Of a stretch of DNA of 45,235 nucleotides, positions 34,492 through 43,339 are shown piece after piece; positions within the stretch are counted from its first letter, which is position 1, and each line of letters begins with the position of its first letter. The translations under genes and the position numbers were made by a program. The stretch is taken from contig NZ_SCVD01000032.1 of the NCBI RefSeq assembly GCF_004297125.1, forward strand, positions 1 through 45,235, read 5' to 3'. The notes beneath the pieces were generated by a model. That model was not told the origin of the DNA and did no database searches. It was given only the letters and a program-made list of their open reading frames with translations. This DNA is from Phenylobacterium sp. GTDB lineage: Bacteria > Pseudomonadota > Alphaproteobacteria > Caulobacterales > Caulobacteraceae.

Positions 34492-34566
34492 GTGTCGAAG
34501 CTACGAAGGTTGTTCACCCGGAGCCTGTCCGTGGGCCGGCCCATCCCGCCGGACGTCGACGGGTCC

Positions 34567-35349
34567 TTAGACGACCCGGTCCACCAGCATCTTCTTGATC
34601 TCGGCGATGGCCTTGGCCGGGTTCAGGCCCTTCGGGCAGACCTGGGCGCAGTTCATGATGGTGTGACAGCGGTAGAGCTTGAAGGGGTCTTCCACGTCGT
34701 CCAGCCGCGCGCCGGTGGCCTCGTCGCGGCTGTCGATGATCCAGCGGTAGGCGTGGAGCAGGGCGGCCGGGCCGAGGTACTTCTCCTGGTTCCACCAGTA
34801 GCTGGGGCAGGAGGTGGAGCAGCACGCGCAGAGGATGCACTCGTAGAGGCCGTCCAGCTTCTCGCGGTCCTCCGGAGATTGGCGCCATTCCTTCTGTGGC
34901 TCGGGCGTCTCGGTCTTCAGCCAGGGTTCGACCGAGGCGTACTGGGCGTAGAACAGCGTCAGGTCCGGGACTAGGTCCTTGACTACCGGCATGTGCGGCA
35001 GCGGGCTGATCGAGATCTTGTCGCCTGGGCATTCCTCGTGGCCGTGGATGCAGGCCAGGGTGTTGCGCCCGGCGATGTTCATGGCGCACGAGCCGCAGAT
35101 CCCCTCGCGGCACGACCGCCGGAATGTCAGGGTCGGGTCGATGTCGTTCTTGATGTGGATCAGCACGTCCAGGACCATCGGCCCGCACTTGCTGAGGTCC
35201 ACGTCGTAGGTGTCCCAGCTCGGGTTCATCCCCGAGTCCGGATCGTACCGATAGACCTTGAACGTCTTGACCTTCGTCGCCCCGGGCGGAGCCGGGAAGT
35301 GCTTGCCGCCCTTGGGGACGGAATTCTTCGGGAGCCGAAGCTGGACCAT
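34567..35349 (-). CDS. sdhB: Succinate dehydrogenase iron-sulfur subunit
   Basis: A 260-residue Fe-S subunit of respiratory complex II. [2Fe-2S] ligands in SCREGICGSC and the following TLAC; [4Fe-4S] ligands in CILCACCSTSCP; [3Fe-4S] ligands in CHTIMNCAQVCPKG. Last gene of sdhCDAB; starts 19 bases after sdhA. ATG 35349. Confidence 0.98.
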   Translation of the reverse strand: MVQLRLPKNSVPKGGKHFPAPPGATKVKTFKVYRYDPDSGMNPSWDTYDVDLSKCGPMVLDVLIHIKNDIDPTLTFRRSCREGICGSCAMNIAGRNTLACIHGHEECPGDKISISPLPHMPVVKDLVPDLTLFYAQYASVEPWLKTETPEPQKEWRQSPEDREKLDGLYECILCACCSTSCPSYWWNQEKYLGPAALLHAYRWIIDSRDEATGARLDDVEDPFKLYRCHTIMNCAQVCPKGLNPAKAIAEIKKMLVDRVV

Positions 35350-35368
35350 CTCTGCTCTTCCCTTCGGC

Positions 35369-37156
35369 CTAGTAGACCCGCGCCTTGGGCGGGAATGGGG
35401 CGATGTCGTTGGTCATCGTGTAGTCGTGGACCGGGCGGAAATCGATCTTCACCTTGCCGGTCGGGTCATCGAACCAGGCCAGGGTGTGCTTCATCCACTT
35501 CTTGTCGTCGCGGTCCGGGAAGTTCTCGTGGGCGTGGGCGCCTCTGCTTTCCGTGCGGTTGTGGGCGCCGGTCACCGTCACGACGGCCTGGCCGATCAGG
35601 TTGTCCAGCTCCAGGGTCTCCATCAGGTCGCTGTTCCAGATCATGGAGCGGTCGGTCACCTTGAGGTCCGGGCGCTTCGCGCTGACCGCGTTCATGCGCT
35701 GGACGCCAGAGGCCAGGGCTTCGGAGGTCCGGTAGACCGCCGCGTCCTCCTGCATGGCCATCTGCATCTCCAGCCGCAGCTCGGCGGTGGAGGTGCCGCC
35801 GCTAGCGTTGCGGAAGCGGTCCAGGCGGGCCAGGTGGCCGTCAGTCATGTGGGGCTTCAGCTCGACCTGGGTCGCGCCAGCCTTGATCGTGTCGGCGCAG
35901 CGCAGCGCCGCCGAACGGCCGAACACCACCAGGTCGATCAGGGAGTTGGAGCCCAGCCGGTTGGCGCCGTGCACGCTCACGCAGGCGGCCTCGCCCACCG
36001 CCATCAGCCCCGGCACCACCTTGTCCGGATCGCGCCCGGCCTTGGTCACCACCTCCGAGTAGAAGTTCGTGGGCACGCCGCCCATGTTGTAGTGAACCGT
36101 CGGGAGCACCGGGATCGGCTCCTTGGTCACGTCGACGCCGGCGAAGATCTTGGCGCTCTCGGAAATCCCCGGCAGCCGCTCGGCCAGGATCTTGGGATCC
36201 AGGTGGTCCAGGTGCAGGAAGATGTGGTCCTTCTTCGGCCCCACGCCGCGACCCTCGCGGATCTCCATGGTCATGGCGCGGCTGACCATGTCGCGGGGCG
36301 CCAGGTCCTTCACGGTGGGCGCATAGCGCTCCATGAACCGCTCGCCCTCGGAATTGGTCAGGTAGCCGCCTTCCCCCCGGGCGCCTTCGGTGATCAGGCA
36401 ACCCGAGCCGTAGATGCCGGTCGGGTGGAACTGCACGAACTCCATGTCCTGCAGCGGCAGGCCGGCGCGCAGGGCCATGCCGCCGCCGTCGCCGGTGCAG
36501 GTGTGGGCGCTGGTGGCCGAGAAGTAGGCGCGGCCGTAGCCGCCGGTGGCCAGGATCACCTGCTGGGCTTGGAACCGGTGCAGGGTGCCGTCGTCCAGCT
36601 TCCAGGCCGTGACGCCCCGACAGACGCCTTCGTCCATGATCAGGTCGAGGGCGAAGTACTCGATGAAGAACTCGGTCTGATGCGCCAGGGACTGACCGTA
36701 CATGGTGTGCAGCATGGCGTGGCCGGTGCGGTCGGCCGCCGCGCAGGTGCGCTGGATCGGGGCCTCGCCGTAGTTCTTGGTCATGCCGCCGAAGGCGCGC
36801 TGGTAGATCTTGCCGTCCTCAGTGCGGGAGAAGGGCACGCCCCAGTGCTCCAGCTCGTAGACCGCGGCCGGCGCGTTGCGGCACAGGTATTCGATGGCGT
36901 CCTGGTCGCCCAGCCAGTCCGACCCCTTGACGGTGTCGTACATGTGCCAGCGCCAGTCATCCTCACCCATGTTGCCCAGGGAGGCCGAGATCCCGCCCTG
37001 CGCGGCGACCGTATGCGAGCGGGTGGGGAAGACCTTGGTGATGCAGGCGGTCTTCAGCCCCGCCTGGGCGCAGCCCAGCGCGGCGCGCAGGCCCGAGCCT
37101 CCGGCCCCGACCACCACCACGTCGAACTTGTGATCGATGAACTCGTACGTCGCCAT
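35369..37156 (-). CDS. sdhA: Succinate dehydrogenase flavoprotein subunit
   Basis: A 595-residue subunit that oxidises succinate to fumarate at covalently bound FAD. FAD motif VVVGAGGSGLRAALG at the N-terminus; covalent-attachment His in TRSHTVAAQGGISASLG; substrate-site HPTGIYGSG and GARGEGGYLTNSEGERF; catalytic Arg region in RDMVSRAMTMEI. Full length and intact. Starts 4 bases after the sdhD stop. Confidence 0.98.
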   Translation of the reverse strand: MATYEFIDHKFDVVVVGAGGSGLRAALGCAQAGLKTACITKVFPTRSHTVAAQGGISASLGNMGEDDWRWHMYDTVKGSDWLGDQDAIEYLCRNAPAAVYELEHWGVPFSRTEDGKIYQRAFGGMTKNYGEAPIQRTCAAADRTGHAMLHTMYGQSLAHQTEFFIEYFALDLIMDEGVCRGVTAWKLDDGTLHRFQAQQVILATGGYGRAYFSATSAHTCTGDGGGMALRAGLPLQDMEFVQFHPTGIYGSGCLITEGARGEGGYLTNSEGERFMERYAPTVKDLAPRDMVSRAMTMEIREGRGVGPKKDHIFLHLDHLDPKILAERLPGISESAKIFAGVDVTKEPIPVLPTVHYNMGGVPTNFYSEVVTKAGRDPDKVVPGLMAVGEAACVSVHGANRLGSNSLIDLVVFGRSAALRCADTIKAGATQVELKPHMTDGHLARLDRFRNASGGTSTAELRLEMQMAMQEDAAVYRTSEALASGVQRMNAVSAKRPDLKVTDRSMIWNSDLMETLELDNLIGQAVVTVTGAHNRTESRGAHAHENFPDRDDKKWMKHTLAWFDDPTGKVKIDFRPVHDYTMTNDIAPFPPKARVY

Positions 37157-37160
37157 GGGT

Positions 37161-37544
37161 TCAGGCGCCCCCCAGCGCGACCTTGAGGATGGACATGATG
37201 GCGAGAGCGCCCGCCAAGCCGCAGATGAACAGGTTCAGGAGCAGCGCCGCCGCCTTCGTCAGGTGGCCGTAGATGTAGTCTTCGACGATCACCCGGACGC
37301 CCGCCGACATGTGCATGAAGCTGATGGCGATGGTCAGGATCATCAGGGTGGCGTTGACCGGATTGCCGATCCATTCGACCGCGCCGTAGTAGTCGAGCTG
37401 CGCCAGCAGGATCACGCTGTAGGCGCCCCAGATCACCAGGGGGACCAGGGCCACCGCGGCGACGCGCTCGGACAGCCAGTGGCCGACGCCGTGCTTGGCC
37501 GAGCCCAGGCCGCGGGCGGTGGAAAGGGGGGTGCGGAAGCTCAT
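37161..37544 (-). CDS. sdhD: Succinate dehydrogenase membrane anchor subunit D
   Basis: A 127-residue anchor with three membrane helices (about 30-50, 60-83, 98-122). Contains SERVAAVALVPLVIWG at helix 1 and the haem-proximal SFMHMSAGVRVIVEDY. The start ATG 37544 shares one base with the sdhC stop (TGATG). Together with SdhC it binds haem b and quinone. Confidence 0.95.
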   Translation of the reverse strand: MSFRTPLSTARGLGSAKHGVGHWLSERVAAVALVPLVIWGAYSVILLAQLDYYGAVEWIGNPVNATLMILTIAISFMHMSAGVRVIVEDYIYGHLTKAAALLLNLFICGLAGALAIMSILKVALGGA

Positions 37545-37951
37545 CAGAGCGCTCCGATCTGGAAGGCGATCGCCCAGGTCGCGAGCGTCGCGGCGATGGT
37601 GAAGCCGAAGACGGCGTAGGCCGAGCTGTTGGCGCTCTTCAGGTCCAGGCCGTGGCCCAGGTCCCAGATCAGGTGCCGGACGCCGTTGCCCAGGTGGTAG
37701 AAGACCGAGAGCGTCATGCCGAACATCACGAACTTGCCCAGCGGCGAGCCCAGCACGGCCTTGAAGGTCTCGTAGGTCTCGGGCCCGGCGGCCAGCGAGA
37801 TGGCCCAGGCCGCGGCGATCAGGCCGCCCAGGTACAGGCCGACGCCCGTGACCCGGTGCAGGATCGAGGTGAGCATGGTGACGTGCCAGCGCCACACCTG
37901 GAGGTGCGGCGACATCGGCCGGTCGGCGGGTCCGCGTGGAACGGTAGTCAT
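37544..37951 (-). CDS. sdhC: Succinate dehydrogenase cytochrome b556 subunit
   Basis: A 135-residue anchor with the family signatures RPMSPHLQVWRW, SILHRVTGVGLYLG (quinone site Ser/Arg) and FYHLGNGVRHLIWDLG with the haem ligand His. Three membrane helices. First gene of the operon; ATG 37951 is chosen over the longer frame because it gives the conserved short N-terminus. The 256-base upstream region carries a dyad at 38082-38098 that could bind Fur. Confidence 0.95.
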   Translation of the reverse strand: MTTVPRGPADRPMSPHLQVWRWHVTMLTSILHRVTGVGLYLGGLIAAAWAISLAAGPETYETFKAVLGSPLGKFVMFGMTLSVFYHLGNGVRHLIWDLGHGLDLKSANSSAYAVFGFTIAATLATWAIAFQIGAL

Positions 37952-38081
37952 CGAAGCGCCGTCGCCTCCCCCAAAGCCTGCAGCCCCGCCGGTTGTAAGC
38001 ACCGCGCCGGGGGTGTCAACGAACGCTCGAAGCGTAACAGGCGTCTTCCATCGCGCCGGTCGAACTCGCGGCGCGTCATAC

Positions 38082-38098
38082 TTGAGAATCGCTCGCAA
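38082..38098. promoter_or_regulatory. Candidate Fur-like dyad upstream of sdhC
   Basis: TTGAGAATCGCTCGCAA is an interrupted dyad (TTGnGA-N5-TCnCAA) 131 bases upstream of sdhC. The related sequence GCGAGCGGCGAATTCTC occurs in inverted orientation near 38130. In Caulobacter, Fur is reported to activate sdhCDAB; the pattern is compatible but not an exact consensus. Confidence 0.35.
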
Positions 38099-38162
38099 AT
38101 ATTCCGGGGCATGCCGTCAATTCTTCTTCGCGAGCGGCGAATTCTCATAGGTGGGGGCTTGG

Positions 38163-38181
38163 GCGCAATGCGCGATTGCGC
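38163..38181. promoter_or_regulatory. Inverted repeat upstream of the LysR gene (possible autoregulatory site)
   Basis: GCGCAAT-GCGCG-ATTGCGC, perfect 7-bp arms with a 5-base centre, 27 bases upstream of the LysR ATG. It contains the CAAT/ATTG dyad common in LysR operators. Confidence 0.45.
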
Positions 38182-38184
38182 TAG

Positions 38185-38211
38185 GCATCCTTCGCGAAAG
38201 GCGAAGGATGC
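38185..38211 (+). promoter_or_regulatory. Hairpin enclosing the Shine-Dalgarno and start codon of the LysR gene
   Basis: Perfect 11-bp stem: GCATCCTTCGC (38185-38195), loop GAAAG, GCGAAGGATGC (38201-38211). The right arm holds the ribosome-binding site GCGAAGG and the ATG at 38208. In the mRNA this would hide the start, so translation may be conditional. An alternative GTG at 38151 lies upstream in frame. Confidence 0.65.
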
Positions 38212-39089
38212 GCTTCGATCTCACCGATCTTCGGCTGTTCTGCGACGTGGTGGACGAAGGGTCGATCACCGCCGGCGCCGATAAGAGCGCGCTCGCGCTT
38301 GCCGCCGCGTCCACTCGGATCCGCAACATGGAGGTCGCCCTGGGCGCGTCGCTCCTGACCCGCTCCCGCCAGGGCGTGACCCTGACGCCCGCCGGCCGCA
38401 CGCTGCTAAAGCACGCCCGCACGATCCTGGGGCAGACCGCCCGGATGCGCGAGGATCTGTCCGCCTTCGCCGGCGGCCTGTCCGGCGAGGTGCGGCTGCT
38501 GGCCAACACCAACGCCCTGACCGAATTCCTGCCCGAGGCGCTGTCGTCCTTCCTGGCCGCCCATCCGCACGTCAGCGTCGACCTGGAGGAGCGGCTCTCG
38601 GACGAGATCGTCGGCCTGATCGCCGAGGGCGTGGGCGACGTGGGCATCGTGGCCGGCACCGTCGACGTGGGCGGCCTGCAGACCTATCCGTTCCGCTCGG
38701 ACCGTTTCGTGGTGGTGACGGCGCCCGGCCATCCGCTGGCGTCGCGCCCGGCGGCAGCCTTCGCCGAGGTGCTGGAGTACGAGTTCGTCGGACTCGAGCG
38801 CTCCAGCTCGCTGCAGCGCTTCCTCACCGCCAAGGCCGCCCGCGAGGGCCGGCCCCTGCGCGCCCGCATCCAGCTCCGCAGCTTCGACGCCGTGTGCCGG
38901 ATGGTGGAGGCCGGCGTGGGAGTCGGCGTCGTGCCGCGTACGACCGCCACGCGGGCGGCCAAGGCCATGTCGCTGGCGATCACGGACCTGGCCGACGACT
39001 GGGCGCTGCGCGAGCTCACGATCGTCGTCCGCGCCGACGACGAACTGCGGCCCTATGCGCGCGAACTCGTGGACAGCCTGCGGGCCTAG
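38208..39089 (+). CDS. LysR-family transcriptional regulator
   Basis: A 293-residue regulator: N-terminal helix-turn-helix (LRLFCDVVDEGSITAGADKS, then AASTRIRNMEVALGASLL) and effector-binding domain (GEVRLLANTNALTEFLPEAL onwards, with a late GVGVGVVPRTTA). Target unknown; it is divergent from sdhCDAB and separated from it by 256 bases, so it may act there or only on itself. Start: ATG 38208 gives the family-typical short N-terminus, but it lies inside a hairpin; a GTG at 38151 would add 19 residues. Confidence 0.9.
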   Translation: MRFDLTDLRLFCDVVDEGSITAGADKSALALAAASTRIRNMEVALGASLLTRSRQGVTLTPAGRTLLKHARTILGQTARMREDLSAFAGGLSGEVRLLANTNALTEFLPEALSSFLAAHPHVSVDLEERLSDEIVGLIAEGVGDVGIVAGTVDVGGLQTYPFRSDRFVVVTAPGHPLASRPAAAFAEVLEYEFVGLERSSSLQRFLTAKAAREGRPLRARIQLRSFDAVCRMVEAGVGVGVVPRTTATRAAKAMSLAITDLADDWALRELTIVVRADDELRPYARELVDSLRA

Positions 39090-39099
39090 CCTCCCTCCG

Positions 39100-39834
39100 C
39101 TAGCCCCGGACGTAGCCGGATGTGCGCCGGCGGCGCAGGGCGGCGCCGAGGATCCCGAACCCCGCGACCATGATCGCCCAGCTTTCCGGTTCGGGGACCG
39201 CCGCGGGCGCCCACGTCGGAAGCCAGGCCGTCGAGATGGCTTCCGCGTCAAAGCCGATGAACTCGAACCCGCTCAACCGCAACTGGCCGGTCAGGGCGTA
39301 GTTCGTGGCGTTGGTCTTCAGGTAGTGGAATTGCGTGCCGAAGCCGGCGTTGGGCGGATCGAGGTCCAGCAGGTTGAAATCGAACCGGCTCTGTCCCGTG
39401 CCCGCAAGGTCGTAGCTGCTCGAGGTGGCGGAGCCAGCCCCATCCGGACGCCGTCCGACGGCAAGCGGATCACCGGTGGCCAGGGGGTCCAGTTCGAGCC
39501 ACTCGAGATAGCTGCCGATGTCGAACCCGCTGATCTCGTCGAGGATGACCCGGTGATAGAAGTGCAGGAAGCCGGTGTCGTTCGACCGGACGACGCGCTC
39601 CTGGATGGTTCCGCTCACGACGCCTCCGGCCGCGCCGTTGATGGTGAACGGCTGGAGGCGATCTTCGAGCACGACGCCCGCCAGATCGGGTTCCTCGGCC
39701 GACGTCGTCGCTCCCACGCCATAGCTGCCCGGACCCGCGATGGGCGTCGAGGCCGCCTGGGCGGGCGCAATGGAGACGAGGGGCGCGGTCAGCGCGGCGG
39801 CAGACGCAAGAAGCACATGCAACGCGTTACTCAT
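39100..39834 (-). CDS. Exported PEP-CTERM protein
   Basis: A 244-residue protein with a signal peptide (cleavage near APAQAAS), a beta-rich body of about 170 residues (FLHFYHRVILDEISGFDIGSY, SRFDFNLLDLDPPNAGFGTQ, LSGFEFIGFDAEA) and a PEPxxWA-CTERM tail (PEPESWAIMVAGFGILG, RRRR). The body is not a family I recognise. ATG 39834. It ends 10 bases from the convergent LysR stop. Confidence 0.85.
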   Translation of the reverse strand: MSNALHVLLASAAALTAPLVSIAPAQAASTPIAGPGSYGVGATTSAEEPDLAGVVLEDRLQPFTINGAAGGVVSGTIQERVVRSNDTGFLHFYHRVILDEISGFDIGSYLEWLELDPLATGDPLAVGRRPDGAGSATSSSYDLAGTGQSRFDFNLLDLDPPNAGFGTQFHYLKTNATNYALTGQLRLSGFEFIGFDAEAISTAWLPTWAPAAVPEPESWAIMVAGFGILGAALRRRRTSGYVRG

Positions 39835-39966
39835 GACACGCTCCCTCTTCCTTCGTGTTTCAGATTTCCTTCGTGGACAAAGTGGAGTTCTTACAGTGAA
39901 GCTGTCGAAGCTACTGCAGAGCTACTCTATCATGTTGTGGGCGAAGCTTCACGCGTCATGCGCGGC

Positions 39967-42039
39967 CTAGGCTGCGGCGATCGCCCGGCCTTCGGCGTCA
40001 CGCCCGACCCAGCGCAACAGGCAGGCGTGAAGGTTCTCGAGGTCGATCGGTTTTTCGACGCTGTCGACCATGCCGGCTGCGCGCATGCGCGCGACCTGCT
40101 CGGGAAGCACATCGGCGCTCATGGCGATGATGGGCGTGCGGGCGGCCGGGCCATTGAGAGCGCGGATGGTGCGCGTCGCCGAGAGGCCGTCCATCCCCGG
40201 CATGTGGACGTCCATGAGGATGAGGTCGAAGCGGCGAAGGCGCGCGGCCTCGACGGCCTCATGCCCATCACAGGCGACCTCCGCTGTGCATCCGAGCAGG
40301 CCCAGCAGCGCCACGCCCAGGTCCCGGTTCACGGGATGGTCGTCGACCAGCAAGACGTGGGCGGAGAGTTCGTCCGCGTCCTGGTCCTCAGCGCCGGCGC
40401 CCGTCGCCTGCTCGGCGCGCATGAGCACGACCTCCATCCAGAACTCAGACCCCGAGCCCGGCGCCGACGTTACGCCCACGCGGCCGCCCATCGCCTCGAC
40501 CAGACCCTTCGCGATGGCCAGGCCGAGGCCCGTGCCGCCATAGTTCCGGCTGATCGAGCTGTCGACCTGTCGGAAGCGGTCGAATAGGAAGGGCTGCACC
40601 TCCGGCGGAATGCCGACGCCCGTGTCGACCACCGAGATGCGGACGCGGTCGCCGGCGTCGCCGGCCGTCACGCCCAGGGCCAGCGTCACGCCTCCGGCAT
40701 CCGTGAACTTCACGGCATTGTTGAGGAAGTTGAGCAGCACCTGGCAGAGCCGGTGATCGTCGCACACGTAGGCCGCCGCCAGCTCTCCGGTGACGGTCAT
40801 GTCGAGCGCGAGGCCCTTGCGTTCCGCCGTCTCGTTCACGATCGCCAGGACGTCGCGACAGACCTGGGCGAGGTCCACCGGCTTGGGATCGAGCTCGAGC
40901 CGGCCGGCCTCGACCTTGGAGAAATCCAGGATGTCGTTGACGACGGTCAGCAGTGCGGCCCCGGAACGGCGGATCACGCCGATCTGGTCTCGCGCGGCGT
41001 CCGGCAGCGACGCGCGCTCGAGGACCTGGGCGAAGCCGATGATCGAGTTCAGCGGCGTGCGGATCTCGTGGCTCATCGTCGCCAGGAAATCGGTCTTGGC
41101 GACCGATGCGGCGTTGGCGCGGTCACGCGCGCGTCGATCGGCGCGGGCCCGGCTGGTGAGCAGGGCGCGAAGCCGCTGCTGGTGCGTCGCCATCAGGGCG
41201 GTGATGATGCCGGTGGCGAACACCATCGCCAGATAGACCTGGGTGATCGCCACCTTCCGGTTGATGTCCTCGTAGCCCGCGAGCAGGCCCGGCGCCCCGA
41301 AGGCCGTGGCCAGGGACAGCATGACGGCGCAGATGAGGGCCATGGCCAGGGTCAGCGCCCGCGGTCCGAGACGAAGGCCCAGCAGGGTCATCGCCGGGAA
41401 CATGCCGAGCAGGGCCACGGCTCCGAACGGCGTGAAGACAAGGCCGGTCATTCCGCAGACCAGCAGCGCGCCGGCGGCGACCTCCCAGGTCCGCTTCGTC
41501 GCCGCCGCGCTCCTCTGGCCCAGCAGCAGGATCGCGGGAAGCACGACCGACATGCCGAGGAACTTCGCCGATAGCCGGCTCGCGACCATGGTCAGCGGGA
41601 ACTCGCCTTTCATCGCCATGACGACAAGGCCGAGCAGAACCGTGCCCACCACCAGCATCGGCAGCAGGGCCAGGAAGATCAGCCGCGCGAACCGGCCCGG
41701 CGTCGTGAGGCGCACGGCGTTCAGCCGGCGGGCCAGCGTCGCCACCACCACCGCTTCGACCGAATTCAGCAGAGAGAAGCCGACCGAGTCGAACCAGGAA
41801 TGACTGAAGGCCAGCACACAGGCGGTCTGGATCGCGAAGCCGGCGGAGAGGCAGGCCGGCGTCCAGCGGCGCGGCAGCAGCAGGATGGCGCCGATGACGA
41901 AGGCGTTGGCCGTCCAGATCGTGTCGACGCCGCCCACTTCCACGCGAAGGACGTTCGTCAGCCACAGGTTGAGGCTGTAGCCGCAGCACAGCAGGGCGGC
42001 GACGATCGCCGGAGCACGACGCCTGTCTGTCTCGGACAC
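39967..42039 (-). CDS. MASE1-like hybrid sensor histidine kinase
   Basis: A 690-residue protein. An integral membrane sensor with about eight helices (12-290) of MASE1-like type, including VDTIWTANAFVIGAILLL. HisKA with phospho-acceptor His324 (MSHEIRTPLN); HATPase with FLNNAVKFTDAGG, DTGVGIP and GGTGLGLAIAKG; and a C-terminal receiver with Asp610 (LILMDVHMPGMDG) and Lys in SVEKPID. The start codon is GTG at 42039 with AGGAAAG upstream. No regulator or Hpt gene is adjacent, so the phosphorelay partner is elsewhere. Confidence 0.92.
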   Translation of the reverse strand: MSETDRRRAPAIVAALLCCGYSLNLWLTNVLRVEVGGVDTIWTANAFVIGAILLLPRRWTPACLSAGFAIQTACVLAFSHSWFDSVGFSLLNSVEAVVVATLARRLNAVRLTTPGRFARLIFLALLPMLVVGTVLLGLVVMAMKGEFPLTMVASRLSAKFLGMSVVLPAILLLGQRSAAATKRTWEVAAGALLVCGMTGLVFTPFGAVALLGMFPAMTLLGLRLGPRALTLAMALICAVMLSLATAFGAPGLLAGYEDINRKVAITQVYLAMVFATGIITALMATHQQRLRALLTSRARADRRARDRANAASVAKTDFLATMSHEIRTPLNSIIGFAQVLERASLPDAARDQIGVIRRSGAALLTVVNDILDFSKVEAGRLELDPKPVDLAQVCRDVLAIVNETAERKGLALDMTVTGELAAAYVCDDHRLCQVLLNFLNNAVKFTDAGGVTLALGVTAGDAGDRVRISVVDTGVGIPPEVQPFLFDRFRQVDSSISRNYGGTGLGLAIAKGLVEAMGGRVGVTSAPGSGSEFWMEVVLMRAEQATGAGAEDQDADELSAHVLLVDDHPVNRDLGVALLGLLGCTAEVACDGHEAVEAARLRRFDLILMDVHMPGMDGLSATRTIRALNGPAARTPIIAMSADVLPEQVARMRAAGMVDSVEKPIDLENLHACLLRWVGRDAEGRAIAAA

Positions 42040-42135
42040 GAAAGCTTTCCTGAAGCGTATTGACGCGGCGCGACCCTAGGTGGCGGACCCGAACGAAGCC
42101 TTAAGGACGCGGGCGCGGCGAAGCTTCGGCGGCCC

Positions 42136-43251
42136 TTATCGATCCTCCAGCCAATCGGCCGAGCGCATCTCCTGCAGGCGCGAGGCTGTGCGCTCGAACT
42201 CGAAGGCGCCGTCGCCTTCGGGATAGAGCTTCGTGGGTTCGGCGTCGGCCAGGACGATCAGGTGGGTTCGGGCCTCGTAGAGCTCGTCGATCAGGATCAC
42301 CAGGCGCCGGGCTTCCTCGCGCCGGTTGGAGCCGAGCGTCGGCACGCCGTCGAGGAACACGGTGTGGAAGCGCTCGGCGATGGCGACATAGTCGTTCGGT
42401 CCCAGCGCCACGGCGCAGAGGCTGGCGAAGCTGGCCCGCAACAGGCCGCCGGCGGCGTGGGGAAAGTGGACCTTGCGGCCCAGCACCTCGAGGGTCTCGC
42501 CGCTTTCCTCCTCCGGCCCCAGCATCTCGCGCCACAGGGCGTCGAAGGAACGGTCGTTGTCCGGGTCGATGGGCGAGAACCAGGCGCCCGCCGCGCGGAT
42601 GCGGTCCAGCCTGTAATCATGGGGACCGGCAAGCGTGACCACGTCCACCTTGCTCTTGAGCAGCTCGATGAAGGGCGTGAAGAGCTGGCGGTTGATGCCG
42701 TTCTTGTAGAGCTCGTCGGGCAGGCGGTTGGAGGTGGCGACCAGCGTCACCCCGCGCGCGAACAGCGCCGAGAACAGCCGCCCCAGGATCATGGCGTCGG
42801 CGATGTCGGTGACCTGGAACTCGTCGAAGCACAGCAAGCGCGCCTGGCCGGCCACGACGTCGGCGACGGGCGGGATGGGGTCGTCGCCCTTGTGCTGGCC
42901 GAACTTCGCCTTGCGCGCCGCGGCGTCGCCCTTGCGCCAGGCGTCGATCAGCCGGTGAATCTCGCCCATGAAGACGTGGAAGTGGGTGCGCCGCTTCGAC
43001 GTCTCCTTCGAGGTCTCGAAGAACAGGTCCATCAGCATGGACTTGCCGCGTCCCACGGGCCCGACGAGGTAGACCCCGCGCTGGCCCTCGGGCTTGTGGA
43101 ACAGCTTCTTGAGCCCGGTCCTGGGTGGGTCGGCGGCCAGGTCGGCCTCCAGCCGGACGAGCCGCTGGAGCGCAGCCGCCTGCGCCGGGTCCGGTTGGAT
43201 CGAGCCTTCGCGGATACGCGCGTCGTAGGCGGCTTGCAGGGCGGAGGCCAT
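42136..43251 (-). CDS. zapE: AFG1-like cell-division ATPase ZapE
   Basis: A 371-residue AAA+ type ATPase of the AFG1/ZapE family, linked in bacteria to FtsZ ring stability and in mitochondria to respiratory-complex quality control. Walker A GPVGRGKS (64-71), Walker B LLCFDEFQVTD, sensor segment VATSNRLPDELYKNGINR. Close to sdhCDAB as in many alphaproteobacteria. ATG 43251. Confidence 0.95.
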   Translation of the reverse strand: MASALQAAYDARIREGSIQPDPAQAAALQRLVRLEADLAADPPRTGLKKLFHKPEGQRGVYLVGPVGRGKSMLMDLFFETSKETSKRRTHFHVFMGEIHRLIDAWRKGDAAARKAKFGQHKGDDPIPPVADVVAGQARLLCFDEFQVTDIADAMILGRLFSALFARGVTLVATSNRLPDELYKNGINRQLFTPFIELLKSKVDVVTLAGPHDYRLDRIRAAGAWFSPIDPDNDRSFDALWREMLGPEEESGETLEVLGRKVHFPHAAGGLLRASFASLCAVALGPNDYVAIAERFHTVFLDGVPTLGSNRREEARRLVILIDELYEARTHLIVLADAEPTKLYPEGDGAFEFERTASRLQEMRSADWLEDR

Positions 43252-43339
43252 CGGTCCCGCCTAGCCGCGCCGACGGCGGAGCGCAAGGAACGGGCGGCCG
43301 CGCGGCGGGTTGAAGGTGTCCAACCCCAGGGAGACGCGC

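Noticed and set aside
35258..37186. 642-residue plus-strand frame across sdhA
   Set aside because: Antisense shadow of sdhA, which is full length and intact.
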